Assembly (NCBI GenBank): GCA_963695105.1
Contig: CAVOGC010000027.1
Coordinates: 1 to 64,000, forward strand
Length of the DNA: 64,000 nt
Direction of reading: 5' to 3'
Source: Competibacter sp963695105
Lineage (GTDB): Bacteria; Pseudomonadota; Gammaproteobacteria; Competibacterales; Competibacteraceae
Position numbers and translations under genes: made by a program. The notes under the pieces were generated by a model that saw nothing but the letters and a program-made list of their open reading frames with translations, had not been told where the DNA came from and did not search any database. Positions 18,024-30,497 of this stretch are shown here, piece after piece (position 1 is the stretch's first letter; each line of letters starts with the position of its first letter).

Positions 18024-19184
18024 ATGGCCCACGACTTTAATCAGCCCCTCGTCCGTCACGGCGGCGACAGCCTGAAATGGCAGCGTTACGGCGCGGCCCT
18101 GCCGCTGTGGGTGGCGGACATGGACTTCGCCGCCCCGGAACCGGTGCTGGCGGCCCTGCACGAACGGGTCGCGCACGGGGTATTCGGCTACGGTGCGCCG
18201 CCGGATGAGTTGACCGAGACCATTTGCGCGCGGATGGCTGGACTTTACGATTGGACGGTGACACCCGAGCAGATTGTGTACCTGCCGGGACTGGTGTGCG
18301 GCTTGAACGTGGTGTGCCGGGCGGTCGGCGAGCCGGGCGACGGCGTACTGGTGCAAACACCGGTGTACCCGCCGTTTCTGGCCGCGCCGAGCCACCAGGA
18401 ACGGCGGTTGATCACCGCCGAACTGACCGCCGAGCAGCGCGATGGCCATCTGTATTACCGCTTCGACGCCGAGGCGTTCGCGGCGGCCATCGATTCGCGC
18501 ACCCGGCTGTTCATCCTCTGCCACCCGCATAACCCGGTCGGGCGGGCGTTTGGGGTCGAGGAACTGACCCGGCTGGCGGACATTTGCGAAAGTCGGGATC
18601 TCGTGGTCTGTTCGGACGAGATTCATTGCGATCTGCTATTGGACGGGCGCCGGCATACGCCGCTGGTCGCCCTGTCGCCGGACATCGCCCGGCGTTGCAT
18701 CACCCTGATGGCCCCCAGCAAGACCTTCAATATTCCCGGTCTTGGCGCCAGCTTCGCGATCATCCAGCATCCCGATCTCCGCCGGCGCTTCAAGCAGGCG
18801 ATGCGCGGCATCGTGCCGGACGTGAACATTCTCGCCCTGACCGCCGCGCTGGCCGCCTACCGCCACGGCGGCGAGTGGTTGCGGGATTTGCTGGCGTATC
18901 TCGCCGCCAACCGCGATTTCCTGGTGGACCATGTCGCCCGCCATTGGCCCGACCTCCGCGCGACCGTACCCGAGGCCACCTATCTGGCCTGGCTGGACTG
19001 CCGGGACGCGGGCATCGCCGGCAACCCGCAGCGCTTCTTCCTGGAGCGGGCCGGCGTGGCGCTGAACGATGGCACGACTTTCGGTCCGGGCGGCGAGGGT
19101 TTCGTGCGGCTGAACTTCGGCTGCCCGCGCGCCACCCTGGCGGAAGGCTTGGAGCGGATGGGGGCGGCGCTGGCCGCGCGGTGA
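18024..19184 (+). CDS. patB: PatB/MalY-type cystathionine beta-lyase (PLP C-S lyase)
   Basis: 386 residues, a fold type I aminotransferase-like PLP enzyme. LPLWVADMDFAAPEPV at the N-terminus is the hallmark of the MalY/PatB family. CHPHNPVGRAF binds the PLP ring region, VVCSDEIHCDLL contains the PLP Asp, and APSKTFNIPGL holds the Schiff-base lysine. Members cleave cystathionine or other C-S bonds to give pyruvate, ammonia and a thiol. There is no clear Shine-Dalgarno sequence, and the start lies at the edge of the cyclase relic, so expression signals may have been altered by the rearrangement. Confidence 0.87.
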   Translation: MAHDFNQPLVRHGGDSLKWQRYGAALPLWVADMDFAAPEPVLAALHERVAHGVFGYGAPPDELTETICARMAGLYDWTVTPEQIVYLPGLVCGLNVVCRAVGEPGDGVLVQTPVYPPFLAAPSHQERRLITAELTAEQRDGHLYYRFDAEAFAAAIDSRTRLFILCHPHNPVGRAFGVEELTRLADICESRDLVVCSDEIHCDLLLDGRRHTPLVALSPDIARRCITLMAPSKTFNIPGLGASFAIIQHPDLRRRFKQAMRGIVPDVNILALTAALAAYRHGGEWLRDLLAYLAANRDFLVDHVARHWPDLRATVPEATYLAWLDCRDAGIAGNPQRFFLERAGVALNDGTTFGPGGEGFVRLNFGCPRATLAEGLERMGAALAAR

Positions 19185-19243
19185 AACAAGCCGGCGCCGG
19201 GTCGGACGAAATCCCGTGGCCTTCCCTGGCCACCACCGTTTCG

Positions 19244-20554
<1,311 letters not shown>

Positions 20555-20641
20555 GAGAATCGCTCTTGCCGTGTTGTTATGTGGATTCGCGCCCCATGGT
20601 TGACCGGGATTGACCCGTTCGAGGGCAAACCGACACGGCAA

Positions 20642-20657
20642 TGCAAATATCGTGCTT
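20642..20657 (-). promoter_or_regulatory. Sigma-54-like promoter upstream of amtB
   Basis: On the minus strand AAGCACGATATTTGCA matches the sigma-54 consensus TGGCACG-N4-TTGCW except for the first two bases; the -12 TTGCA element and the GCACG part are perfect. It would give a leader of about 75 nt for amtB. The loss of the first G of the -24 GG pair weakens the call. It lies in a markedly AT-rich stretch (20640-20705). Confidence 0.55.
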
Positions 20658-20762
20658 TTCAAATAAAATTTTTAAATATTAAATATTTAAATGTAAATCT
20701 TAGCAAGGCGGTCGCGATCTTTTGCGCTTTTATAGTGCGTTCTCGCTCGCAACACACCAATA

Positions 20763-20783
20763 ATGCCCGATCAAAACGGGCAT
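20763..20783 (-). terminator. Hairpin downstream of uup
   Basis: ATGCCCG and CGGGCAT form a perfect 7-bp stem around a 7-base loop, beginning 40 bases after the uup stop on the minus strand, and followed by ATTATT. It is a plausible intrinsic terminator for uup. Confidence 0.5.
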
Positions 20784-20822
20784 CGCGGACGGAAGCAGGG
20801 CCGCCGCGCATCCCCGCCGGTC

Positions 20823-22715
20823 CTACCGTCGCCCCTCCAACTCCTCCCAGCGCCGGTAGGCGTCCTCAAGCTCGGCTTCCAACGCTCGCAGCGCCTGCAA
20901 GCGCTGAGTGACCGCCACCGGCTCCTGTTTGTAGAACGTCGGATCGGCGGTCAGGGCATGCCACTGCTGCTGGCGTTGTTCCAACTCCTCGATGCGAACC
21001 GGCAACTGTTCCAGCTCGCGTTGCTCCTTGTAGCTCAGCTTGCCCGATGGAGTCGGTTTGGGCGACCCCGCGACCGGCTTGGGTTCCGGCTTGGGTTTGC
21101 CAGCGGCAGGCGGTTCCGGCGCGGGCCGCTGGCGCAGCCAGTCGCTGTAGCCGCCGACGTATTCGCGGATGCGCCCATCGCCTTCGAATACCAGGCAACT
21201 GGTCGCCACATTGTCTAGAAAGGTCCGGTCGTGGCTGACCAGTAGCAGGGTGCCGGTGTACTCCAGCAGCAGTTCTTCCAGCAGTTCCAGCGTTTCCAGA
21301 TCGAGATCGTTGGTCGGCTCGTCCATCACCAGCAGGTTGGCCGGCTGGCTGAACAGCCGGGCCAGCAACAGCCGGTTGCGCTCGCCGCCGGACAGCGACT
21401 TGACCGGCGAGCGCGCCCGCTGGGCGGTGAACAGAAAATCACCCAGGTAACCGATGACGTGGCGGCGCTGACCGTTGATCTCGATGTGCTCACGGCCCCC
21501 GGCGACATTATCCAGCACAGTCTGTTCCGGATTGAGTTGTTCGCGCAGTTGATCGAAATAGGCCACTTCCAGCTTGGTGCCCAAGCGCACTTCGCCGGTA
21601 TCCGGTCGCAAGCGCCCCAGCAGCAGGTTCAGCAAGGTGGTTTTGCCGGAACCGTTGAGGCCGATCAGGCCCACCCGGTCGCCGCGCATGATGCGGGTCG
21701 AGAAGTCGCGGATCAGCGGCTCGTCCTGCCAGGCATAGCCGACCTGTCGCGCCTCGATCACCAGCCTGCCGGAGGATTCGGCCTGCTCCAGCGCGAAGCT
21801 GGCCTTGCCGAGTTGCTCGCGGCGCTGGCGGTGCTCCTCGCGCAAGGCCAGCAAAGCCCGCACCCGGCCCTCGTTGCGGGTGCGGCGGGCCTTGATGCCC
21901 TGCCGAATCCAGACTTCTTCCTGCGCCAGATTCTTGTCGAACTTGGCGTTGTGCCGCGCCTCGACTTCCAGCAGCGCCGCTTTCTTTTCCAGGAAGGTCG
22001 CGTAATCACCCGGCCAGGAGGTCAACATGCCGCGATCCAGTTCCAGCAGACGAGTGGCCAGCCGTTGCAAAAGGGCACGGTCGTGGGTGACGAACAGCAG
22101 GCCGCCGCGAAATTCCAGCAGTTCCTGTTCCAGCCACTGGATGGTTTCCAGATCGAGATGATTGGTCGGCTCGTCCAGCAGCAGCAAATCCGGCTCGCAC
22201 ACCAGCGCCCGGCCCAGCAGCACCCGCCGCCGCCAGCCGCCCGACAATTCCGCCAGCGGGGCGTCGGCTGGCAGTTGCAAACGGCTGATGACGGTTTCGA
22301 CCCGCTGTTGCCAGCGCCAGCCGTCGCGCGCTTCCAATTCGTGCTGCAAGCGCTCCATGTTCCGCATCTGTTCGGGCGCGGGGTCATGCGTGAGTTGCGC
22401 CGCCGCCTCGTGATAGTCGGCCAATAGCGCCCCCAGACCCTCCAGCCCTCCCGCGACGATCTCGAACGCGGTAGCGGTGTTATCCGCTGGCAGTTCCTGA
22501 GCCAGCGTGGTCACGCGCAGCCCGGGCTGCCGCCAAGTTTCGCCGCCGTCGGGTTGAATCTCGCCAGCCAGCAGGCGCAGCAAGGTGGTTTTACCGGTGC
22601 CGTTGCGGCCGATCAGGCAGACCCGCTCGCCGGGGTCGATTTGGAAGCTGGCGCCATCCAGCAGTTTTTCGGCGCCAAAGGCAATGGAGAGGTTGTCAAT
22701 GCTTAACAGGGGCAT
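20823..22715 (-). CDS. uup: ABC-F ATPase Uup
   Basis: 630 residues with two ABC domains and no membrane helices. Walker A motifs GRNGTGKTTLLRLLAG and GLNGSGKTTLLNLLLG, signatures LSGGWRRRVLLGRAL and LSGGERNRLLLARLF, and Walker B LLLLDEPTNHLDL and LVMDEPTNDLDL are all intact. The inter-domain linker is charged and helical. The C-terminal ~80 residues (LSYKEQRELEQLPVRIEELE) form the coiled coil typical of Uup. ABC-F proteins act on the ribosome; Uup is linked to precise transposon excision and branched DNA. Downstream of amtB on the same strand in the order of transcription, it is probably separate because amtB faces away from a long AT-rich gap. Confidence 0.9.
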   Translation of the reverse strand: MPLLSIDNLSIAFGAEKLLDGASFQIDPGERVCLIGRNGTGKTTLLRLLAGEIQPDGGETWRQPGLRVTTLAQELPADNTATAFEIVAGGLEGLGALLADYHEAAAQLTHDPAPEQMRNMERLQHELEARDGWRWQQRVETVISRLQLPADAPLAELSGGWRRRVLLGRALVCEPDLLLLDEPTNHLDLETIQWLEQELLEFRGGLLFVTHDRALLQRLATRLLELDRGMLTSWPGDYATFLEKKAALLEVEARHNAKFDKNLAQEEVWIRQGIKARRTRNEGRVRALLALREEHRQRREQLGKASFALEQAESSGRLVIEARQVGYAWQDEPLIRDFSTRIMRGDRVGLIGLNGSGKTTLLNLLLGRLRPDTGEVRLGTKLEVAYFDQLREQLNPEQTVLDNVAGGREHIEINGQRRHVIGYLGDFLFTAQRARSPVKSLSGGERNRLLLARLFSQPANLLVMDEPTNDLDLETLELLEELLLEYTGTLLLVSHDRTFLDNVATSCLVFEGDGRIREYVGGYSDWLRQRPAPEPPAAGKPKPEPKPVAGSPKPTPSGKLSYKEQRELEQLPVRIEELEQRQQQWHALTADPTFYKQEPVAVTQRLQALRALEAELEDAYRRWEELEGRR

Positions 22716-22793
22716 TACGGGAATTTCCGTTATATGCGGGCAGATGAAGCGCGTGCGCCACCATGCTGATAAAAATCGATAATTTTATAATAA

Positions 22794-23204
22794 TCACGAG
22801 AATGGATTGAGTAAACGCGCCCCGGAGCGCTCTACATCGCCGATATCGCGAGTCACCAAAGTCAGGTCATGGACTAGCGCGGTAGCTGCCAGCAGACCAT
22901 CGGCGACGGGAATAGAGTTTGGAATGCCCAGCCGGCCCCAGCAATCGCTTATGACTTCCGTAATCGGCAACAACCGGTCACCTAGTGAATATCGCAGACG
23001 ATTTAGCCATGCCTCCAAGCGCTCCGCTGCAACCTGATCACGGCGGCGCAGTAATTCCACTCCTCGGCGAATCTCTCCCAACACGATGACGGAGATATGA
23101 ATTTCGGACTCCGCGACTTCGATATACCAGCGGCGCACACCAAGATTACCCCGTTCGCGTTTGCGTAATTCAGCCAAAATGTTTGTGTCGATCAGAAACC
23201 CCAT
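22794..23204 (-). CDS. vapC: VapC-family PIN-domain toxin
   Basis: 136 residues. The PIN domain acidic residues are visible: FLIDTNILAEL at the N-terminus, a central LGEIRRG glutamate, and PVADGLLAATAL plus LVTRDIGDVERSG at the C-terminus. VapC toxins are Mg-dependent RNases, often cutting tRNA. It overlaps the upstream antitoxin gene by 13 bases, the typical toxin-antitoxin layout. FitB/VapC-like subgroup is likely. Confidence 0.88.
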   Translation of the reverse strand: MGFLIDTNILAELRKRERGNLGVRRWYIEVAESEIHISVIVLGEIRRGVELLRRRDQVAAERLEAWLNRLRYSLGDRLLPITEVISDCWGRLGIPNSIPVADGLLAATALVHDLTLVTRDIGDVERSGARLLNPFS

Positions 23205-23413
23205 GTCACATCCTGTCTTCCGAAATCACGCTGCCGGAAAAAATCGGCATCATCACCCACATCGGGCATATCGGCCAAAAGCGATTTCAATCCGCACGGT
23301 GACAAAGTTTCTTCTTCGGCAATAAGTAAAACTTCAAGTCGGCGATGGCGAAAGGCTTCGGGGATAGGGATAGTATCGGGCGCGTCGTCATAAATCTGGC
23401 GAATGGTTTGCAT
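23192..23413 (-). CDS. Antitoxin partner of VapC
   Basis: 73 residues, beginning MQTIRQIYDDAPDTIPIPEA and continuing HRRLEVLLIAEEE. This resembles small VapB-like proteins found directly before vapC genes; the conserved region near the N-terminus would bind DNA and the acidic C-terminus would block the toxin. No AbrB or RHH fold can be assigned with certainty. The 13-base overlap with vapC implies translational coupling. Confidence 0.75.
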   Translation of the reverse strand: MQTIRQIYDDAPDTIPIPEAFRHRRLEVLLIAEEETLSPCGLKSLLADMPDVGDDADFFRQRDFGRQDVTWGF

Positions 23414-23506
23414 GGATTATCTCACTGTTCGATAGCTCATAGCCGAGGATTAATAGCGTAATTTTAGCCTGGGAGAAGGTTGCGGAAAGTAGGACTGAGG
23501 GATACA

Positions 23507-23520
23507 CGGCGTATACGCCG
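23507..23520. repeat. Perfect 14-bp palindrome upstream of the vapBC-like pair
   Basis: CGGCGTATACGCCG is fully self-complementary. It lies 94 bases upstream of the antitoxin start and 158 bases after the glgX stop. It could be an autoregulatory operator of the toxin-antitoxin pair or another dimeric repressor site; there is no loop, so it is not a good terminator. Confidence 0.4.
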
Positions 23521-23677
23521 GTCGATTCAGGGGCAAACCATCTCTCGGCGCAACCGATGGTTGGTCAGGGAACCGGCCTGGGTATTGAGGCCGGCGGACC
23601 ATTTTGGGTTCTTTTCGCGGAATGCGCGACAGGCCACCCGGCCAAGGTGGGCAGGCGCACGGCAATATGGAGGAGAA

Positions 23678-25837
23678 TCAATCAGGACGCCGCGCCCGTC
23701 GTCGGCGATGTTTCAGCAGCGCCAGCGAGCGGCCCTGCACTGGATAGGGTTCCTCGGCGGGGTGTTCGTCGCCGCCGACCGGGCGACCGTGCGGCAAGGC
23801 GGTATCGACCTGCACCTCGAACGGCGAACCGTCCCGCAGGATCGGCAGCATGAACGGGATTTCTTCGTGATAGGAATTGACCAGCAACAGAAAATCGTCG
23901 TCTTCCAGCGCGTGGCCGCGTTCGTCCCAGTCGCCCAGCCCGTCGCCCGGCAGGTATAGCCCCAGACAACGAGCGTAGTCGTGCGTCCATTCGTCGTCGT
24001 CGATCTCGCGGCCGTCGGGGTTGAACCAAAGAATGTCGCGGACTCCGTCGCCGTGGATACCGCGAAAAAAATGCCGGCGGCGAAAAGTGGGATGCTGTCG
24101 GCGAATTTGGATCAAGTGCTGGGTGAACGCCAGCAGCTCGCGGTTCTCCTTTAACCAGGCCAGATCCCAATCCAGCCAGCTTAGTTCGTTGTCCTGGCAA
24201 TAGGCGTTGTTGTTGCCGCGCTGGGTGCGGCCGACCTCGTCGCCGGCCAGTAGCATCGGCACGCCCTGCGACAACAGCAGGGTCGCCAGAAAATTACGCC
24301 GCTGGTGCAAGCGCAGCGCCAGCACGACCGGATCGTCGGCGTCGCCCTCCACCCCGCAGTTCCAACTGCGATTGTGCGAGTCGCCGTCCTGGTTGTCCTC
24401 GCCGTTGGCTTCGTTGTGGCGCTCGTTGTGGCTGACCAGATCGTATAGGGTGAACCCATCGTGGGCGGTGATGAAATTGATGCTGGCGTGCGGCCGGCGG
24501 CCGTTGTGCTGGTACAGATCGGCGGAGCCGGTCAGCCGGTAGGCCAGCTCGCCGATCAGTCCACCCTCACCGCGCCAGTAGTCGCGCACCACGTCGCGGT
24601 ACTTGCCGTTCCACTCGCTCCAGCCGCCTGGAAACTGGCCGACCTGATAGCCGTTCTCACCCACATCCCACGGCTCGGCGATCAATTTGACCTGCGACAG
24701 CACCGGGTCCTGCTGGATCACGTCCATGAACGCGCCGCCCTGATTGATCGTGCCGTCCGCTTCCCGCGCCAGCGTGGCGGCCAGATCGAAGCGGAAACCG
24801 TCCACATGCATCTCCTGCACCCAGTAGCGCAGGCTGTCCATAACCATCTGCAACACCCGGGGATGGGCGGTGTTCAGGGTGTTGCCGCAGCCAGTGTAAT
24901 CCATGGTGTAGCGTGGATGCTCGGGCGACAGCCGGTAATAGCTGGCATTATCGATGCCGCGAAAGCTCAGGGTCGGACCGAACTGGTTGCCCTCGGCGGT
25001 GTGGTTGTACACCACGTCGAGGATCACTTCGATACCGGCCGAGTGCAGCGACTTGACCATGCTCTTGAATTCGGCGACCGGGTTGTCGGTGGCGGCGTAG
25101 CGCGGGTCCGGGGCGAAATAGCCGAGCGGGCTGTAGCCCCAGTAGTTGCGCAGGCCGCGATCCAGCAGATGACGCTCGTCGATGAAGTACTGGACCGGCA
25201 GCAACTCCACCGCCGTGACCCCCAGCATCTTGAGGTAATCGATCACCGGCCCGCAGGCCAGACCGGCATAACTGCCGCGCAGGTTGGCCGGCACCTCCGT
25301 ATGGCGCATGGTGAAACCGCGCACATGCAATTCGTAGATGAGGGTGTCGTGCCAGGGCGTCCGCGGCGGCCGGTCGTCGCCCCAGAAAAAGGCGGTGTCC
25401 GCCACCAGACATTTGGGCATGCCCGACGCGCTGTTGCGGGTACTGAAGCTCAGATCCTCGGTGCGACCGCCGATCCGATAGCCGAACTGGGCGTCGCTCC
25501 AGTGAATCTGGCCGACGATGGCCTTGGCGTAGGGATCGAGCAGCAGCTTGTGGGCGTTGAAACGGTGCCCTTCCTCCGGTCGGTGCGGCCCCTGCACCCG
25601 GTAGCCGTACAGCAGGCCGGGTCTGGCGTCCGGCAGATAGCCGTGCCAGACCCGGCCGGTTTGTTCGCGCAATGGGATTTGCTCGACTTCGTGCTTGCCC
25701 CGCGCATCGAACAGACACAACACCACCTGCTCGGCGTGCTCCGAGAACAGCGCGAAGTTGACACCCTCGCCGTCCCAGCTTGCGCCCAATGGGTACGGCC
25801 GACCGGGCCAGACAATGGTGTTGGATGGATTGTTCAT
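23678..25837 (-). CDS. glgX: Glycogen debranching enzyme GlgX
   Basis: 719 residues. An N-terminal CBM48 domain (LGASWDGEGVNFALFSEHA) precedes the GH13 catalytic barrel: EVILDVVYNHTAEG, VDGFRFDLAATL (nucleophile Asp), LIAEPWDVGENGYQVG (acid/base Glu) and NFITAHDGFTLYDLVSH. It removes short branches from phosphorylase-limited glycogen. ATG 25837 is preceded by GGAG; a TTG three codons upstream is less likely. It is the last gene of the minus-strand glgE-treS-glgC-glgX run, 79 bases after glgC. Confidence 0.92.
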   Translation of the reverse strand: MNNPSNTIVWPGRPYPLGASWDGEGVNFALFSEHAEQVVLCLFDARGKHEVEQIPLREQTGRVWHGYLPDARPGLLYGYRVQGPHRPEEGHRFNAHKLLLDPYAKAIVGQIHWSDAQFGYRIGGRTEDLSFSTRNSASGMPKCLVADTAFFWGDDRPPRTPWHDTLIYELHVRGFTMRHTEVPANLRGSYAGLACGPVIDYLKMLGVTAVELLPVQYFIDERHLLDRGLRNYWGYSPLGYFAPDPRYAATDNPVAEFKSMVKSLHSAGIEVILDVVYNHTAEGNQFGPTLSFRGIDNASYYRLSPEHPRYTMDYTGCGNTLNTAHPRVLQMVMDSLRYWVQEMHVDGFRFDLAATLAREADGTINQGGAFMDVIQQDPVLSQVKLIAEPWDVGENGYQVGQFPGGWSEWNGKYRDVVRDYWRGEGGLIGELAYRLTGSADLYQHNGRRPHASINFITAHDGFTLYDLVSHNERHNEANGEDNQDGDSHNRSWNCGVEGDADDPVVLALRLHQRRNFLATLLLSQGVPMLLAGDEVGRTQRGNNNAYCQDNELSWLDWDLAWLKENRELLAFTQHLIQIRRQHPTFRRRHFFRGIHGDGVRDILWFNPDGREIDDDEWTHDYARCLGLYLPGDGLGDWDERGHALEDDDFLLLVNSYHEEIPFMLPILRDGSPFEVQVDTALPHGRPVGGDEHPAEEPYPVQGRSLALLKHRRRRARRPD

Positions 25838-25916
25838 CGGCTCCAATCCTTAAGGGAACAGGGAGTAGGGGACAGGGGACGGAAAAAACCAGAACCCCGA
25901 GACCTGCCCCTTGCCC

Positions 25917-27145
25917 TCACTCGCTAAACGATTGCATGGTCGCGGTGACCTCGCGCGGCCCCACGACCGTGATGCCACCTTGGGTCACTTCGTACAATTT
26001 GCGGTCCTGTTCGAGATCGTAGCCGATGCGCGTACCCGCCTCGATCACGTTGTAACCACCGATAATGGCGCGCCGCAGCCGGGCGCCACGCTTGATGTGG
26101 ACGTATTCCTGAATCAGGCAATCCTCGATCTCCACATCGTCCTCGATAAGGACTTCGCGGCGGATGATGGTATTGGTGATTTTTGCCTGACGCACCATCG
26201 AACCGGCGGCAACCACGCTGTTTTTAATCCTGGCATCGAGCAGACGCGCCACGGGTCCCTGATAGTTACTGGAAAAGATCCGCCACTGGGGGTTGAACAT
26301 GTCGAAATGCGGCTTATCACCCAGCAGATCCTGGTGGGCGTTGAAATAGGCGTCCCGCGTGCCGACATCGCGCCAGTAGGCCTGCTCCTCATAAGGTTTG
26401 GTCCCTGGCACCTTGTTGGTGGCGAAGTCGTAGGCAAACACCCGATGGGTATCCTTCAGATGCGGCAACACATGGTGGCCGAAGTCGTGCTCGCCCCGCT
26501 CATTCGCCTCTTTGAGCGCTTTAACCAGCACTTTGGCATTGAACAGATAGTTGCCCATCGAAGCGTAGGAGCGGGTGGGATCGGAGGGCATCGGCGGCGG
26601 ATTGGCCGGTTTCTCCTGAAAGTCGCTGACCCGGCCCGCGTGATCGGCGTGGATGACGCCGAACGAACTGGCCTCGGCGATCGGCACCGGCAACGCGGCG
26701 ACGGTTGCGTCGGCCTCCCGCTCCAGGTGGAAATCCACCATCTGCTGGAGATCCATCCGATAAATGTGATCGGCGCCGAACACCACCACCAGATCGGGAT
26801 TATGCAGTTGAATCAAATTGAGGTTCTGATACACGGCATCGGCGGTGCCCTGGAACCAGTCGCCGCCGCGCATCATCTGCGGCGGCACCACGGTCACGAA
26901 TTCCTCGTTCCGCATCGGCGACACCACCCATGCCTTGCGGACATGTTCGATCAAGGACTGGGATTTGTACTGCACCAGCATGTAGATCGACTGAATTCCC
27001 GAATTGAGCAGGTTGCTCAACACGAAATCCACAATGCGGTAGCGGCTGCCGAACGGCAACGACGGCTTGGAGTTGTAGGCCGTCAGGGGACTCAAGCGGG
27101 CACCCTCGCCGCCCGCCATGACAAAAGCCAGGATTTTCGGTTGTT

Positions 27146-27149
<4 letters not shown>
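25917..27149 (-). CDS. glgC: Glucose-1-phosphate adenylyltransferase
   Basis: 410 residues. AFVMAGGEGARLSPLT is the nucleotide-binding loop, RYRIVDFVLSNLLNSGI and VVVFGADHIYRMD are classical GlgC segments, and the C-terminal part has left-handed beta-helix hexapeptides (VVAAGSMVRQAKITNTII, VEIEDCLIQE). It makes ADP-glucose for glycogen synthase; in GlgE-pathway organisms ADP-glucose can also feed maltose-1-phosphate synthesis. It overlaps the treS stop by four bases (ATGA), so the two are translationally coupled. AAGGA lies about nine bases upstream of the start. Confidence 0.93.
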
Positions 27150-30484
<3,335 letters not shown>

Positions 30485-30497
30485 CTATACCTTCTCC

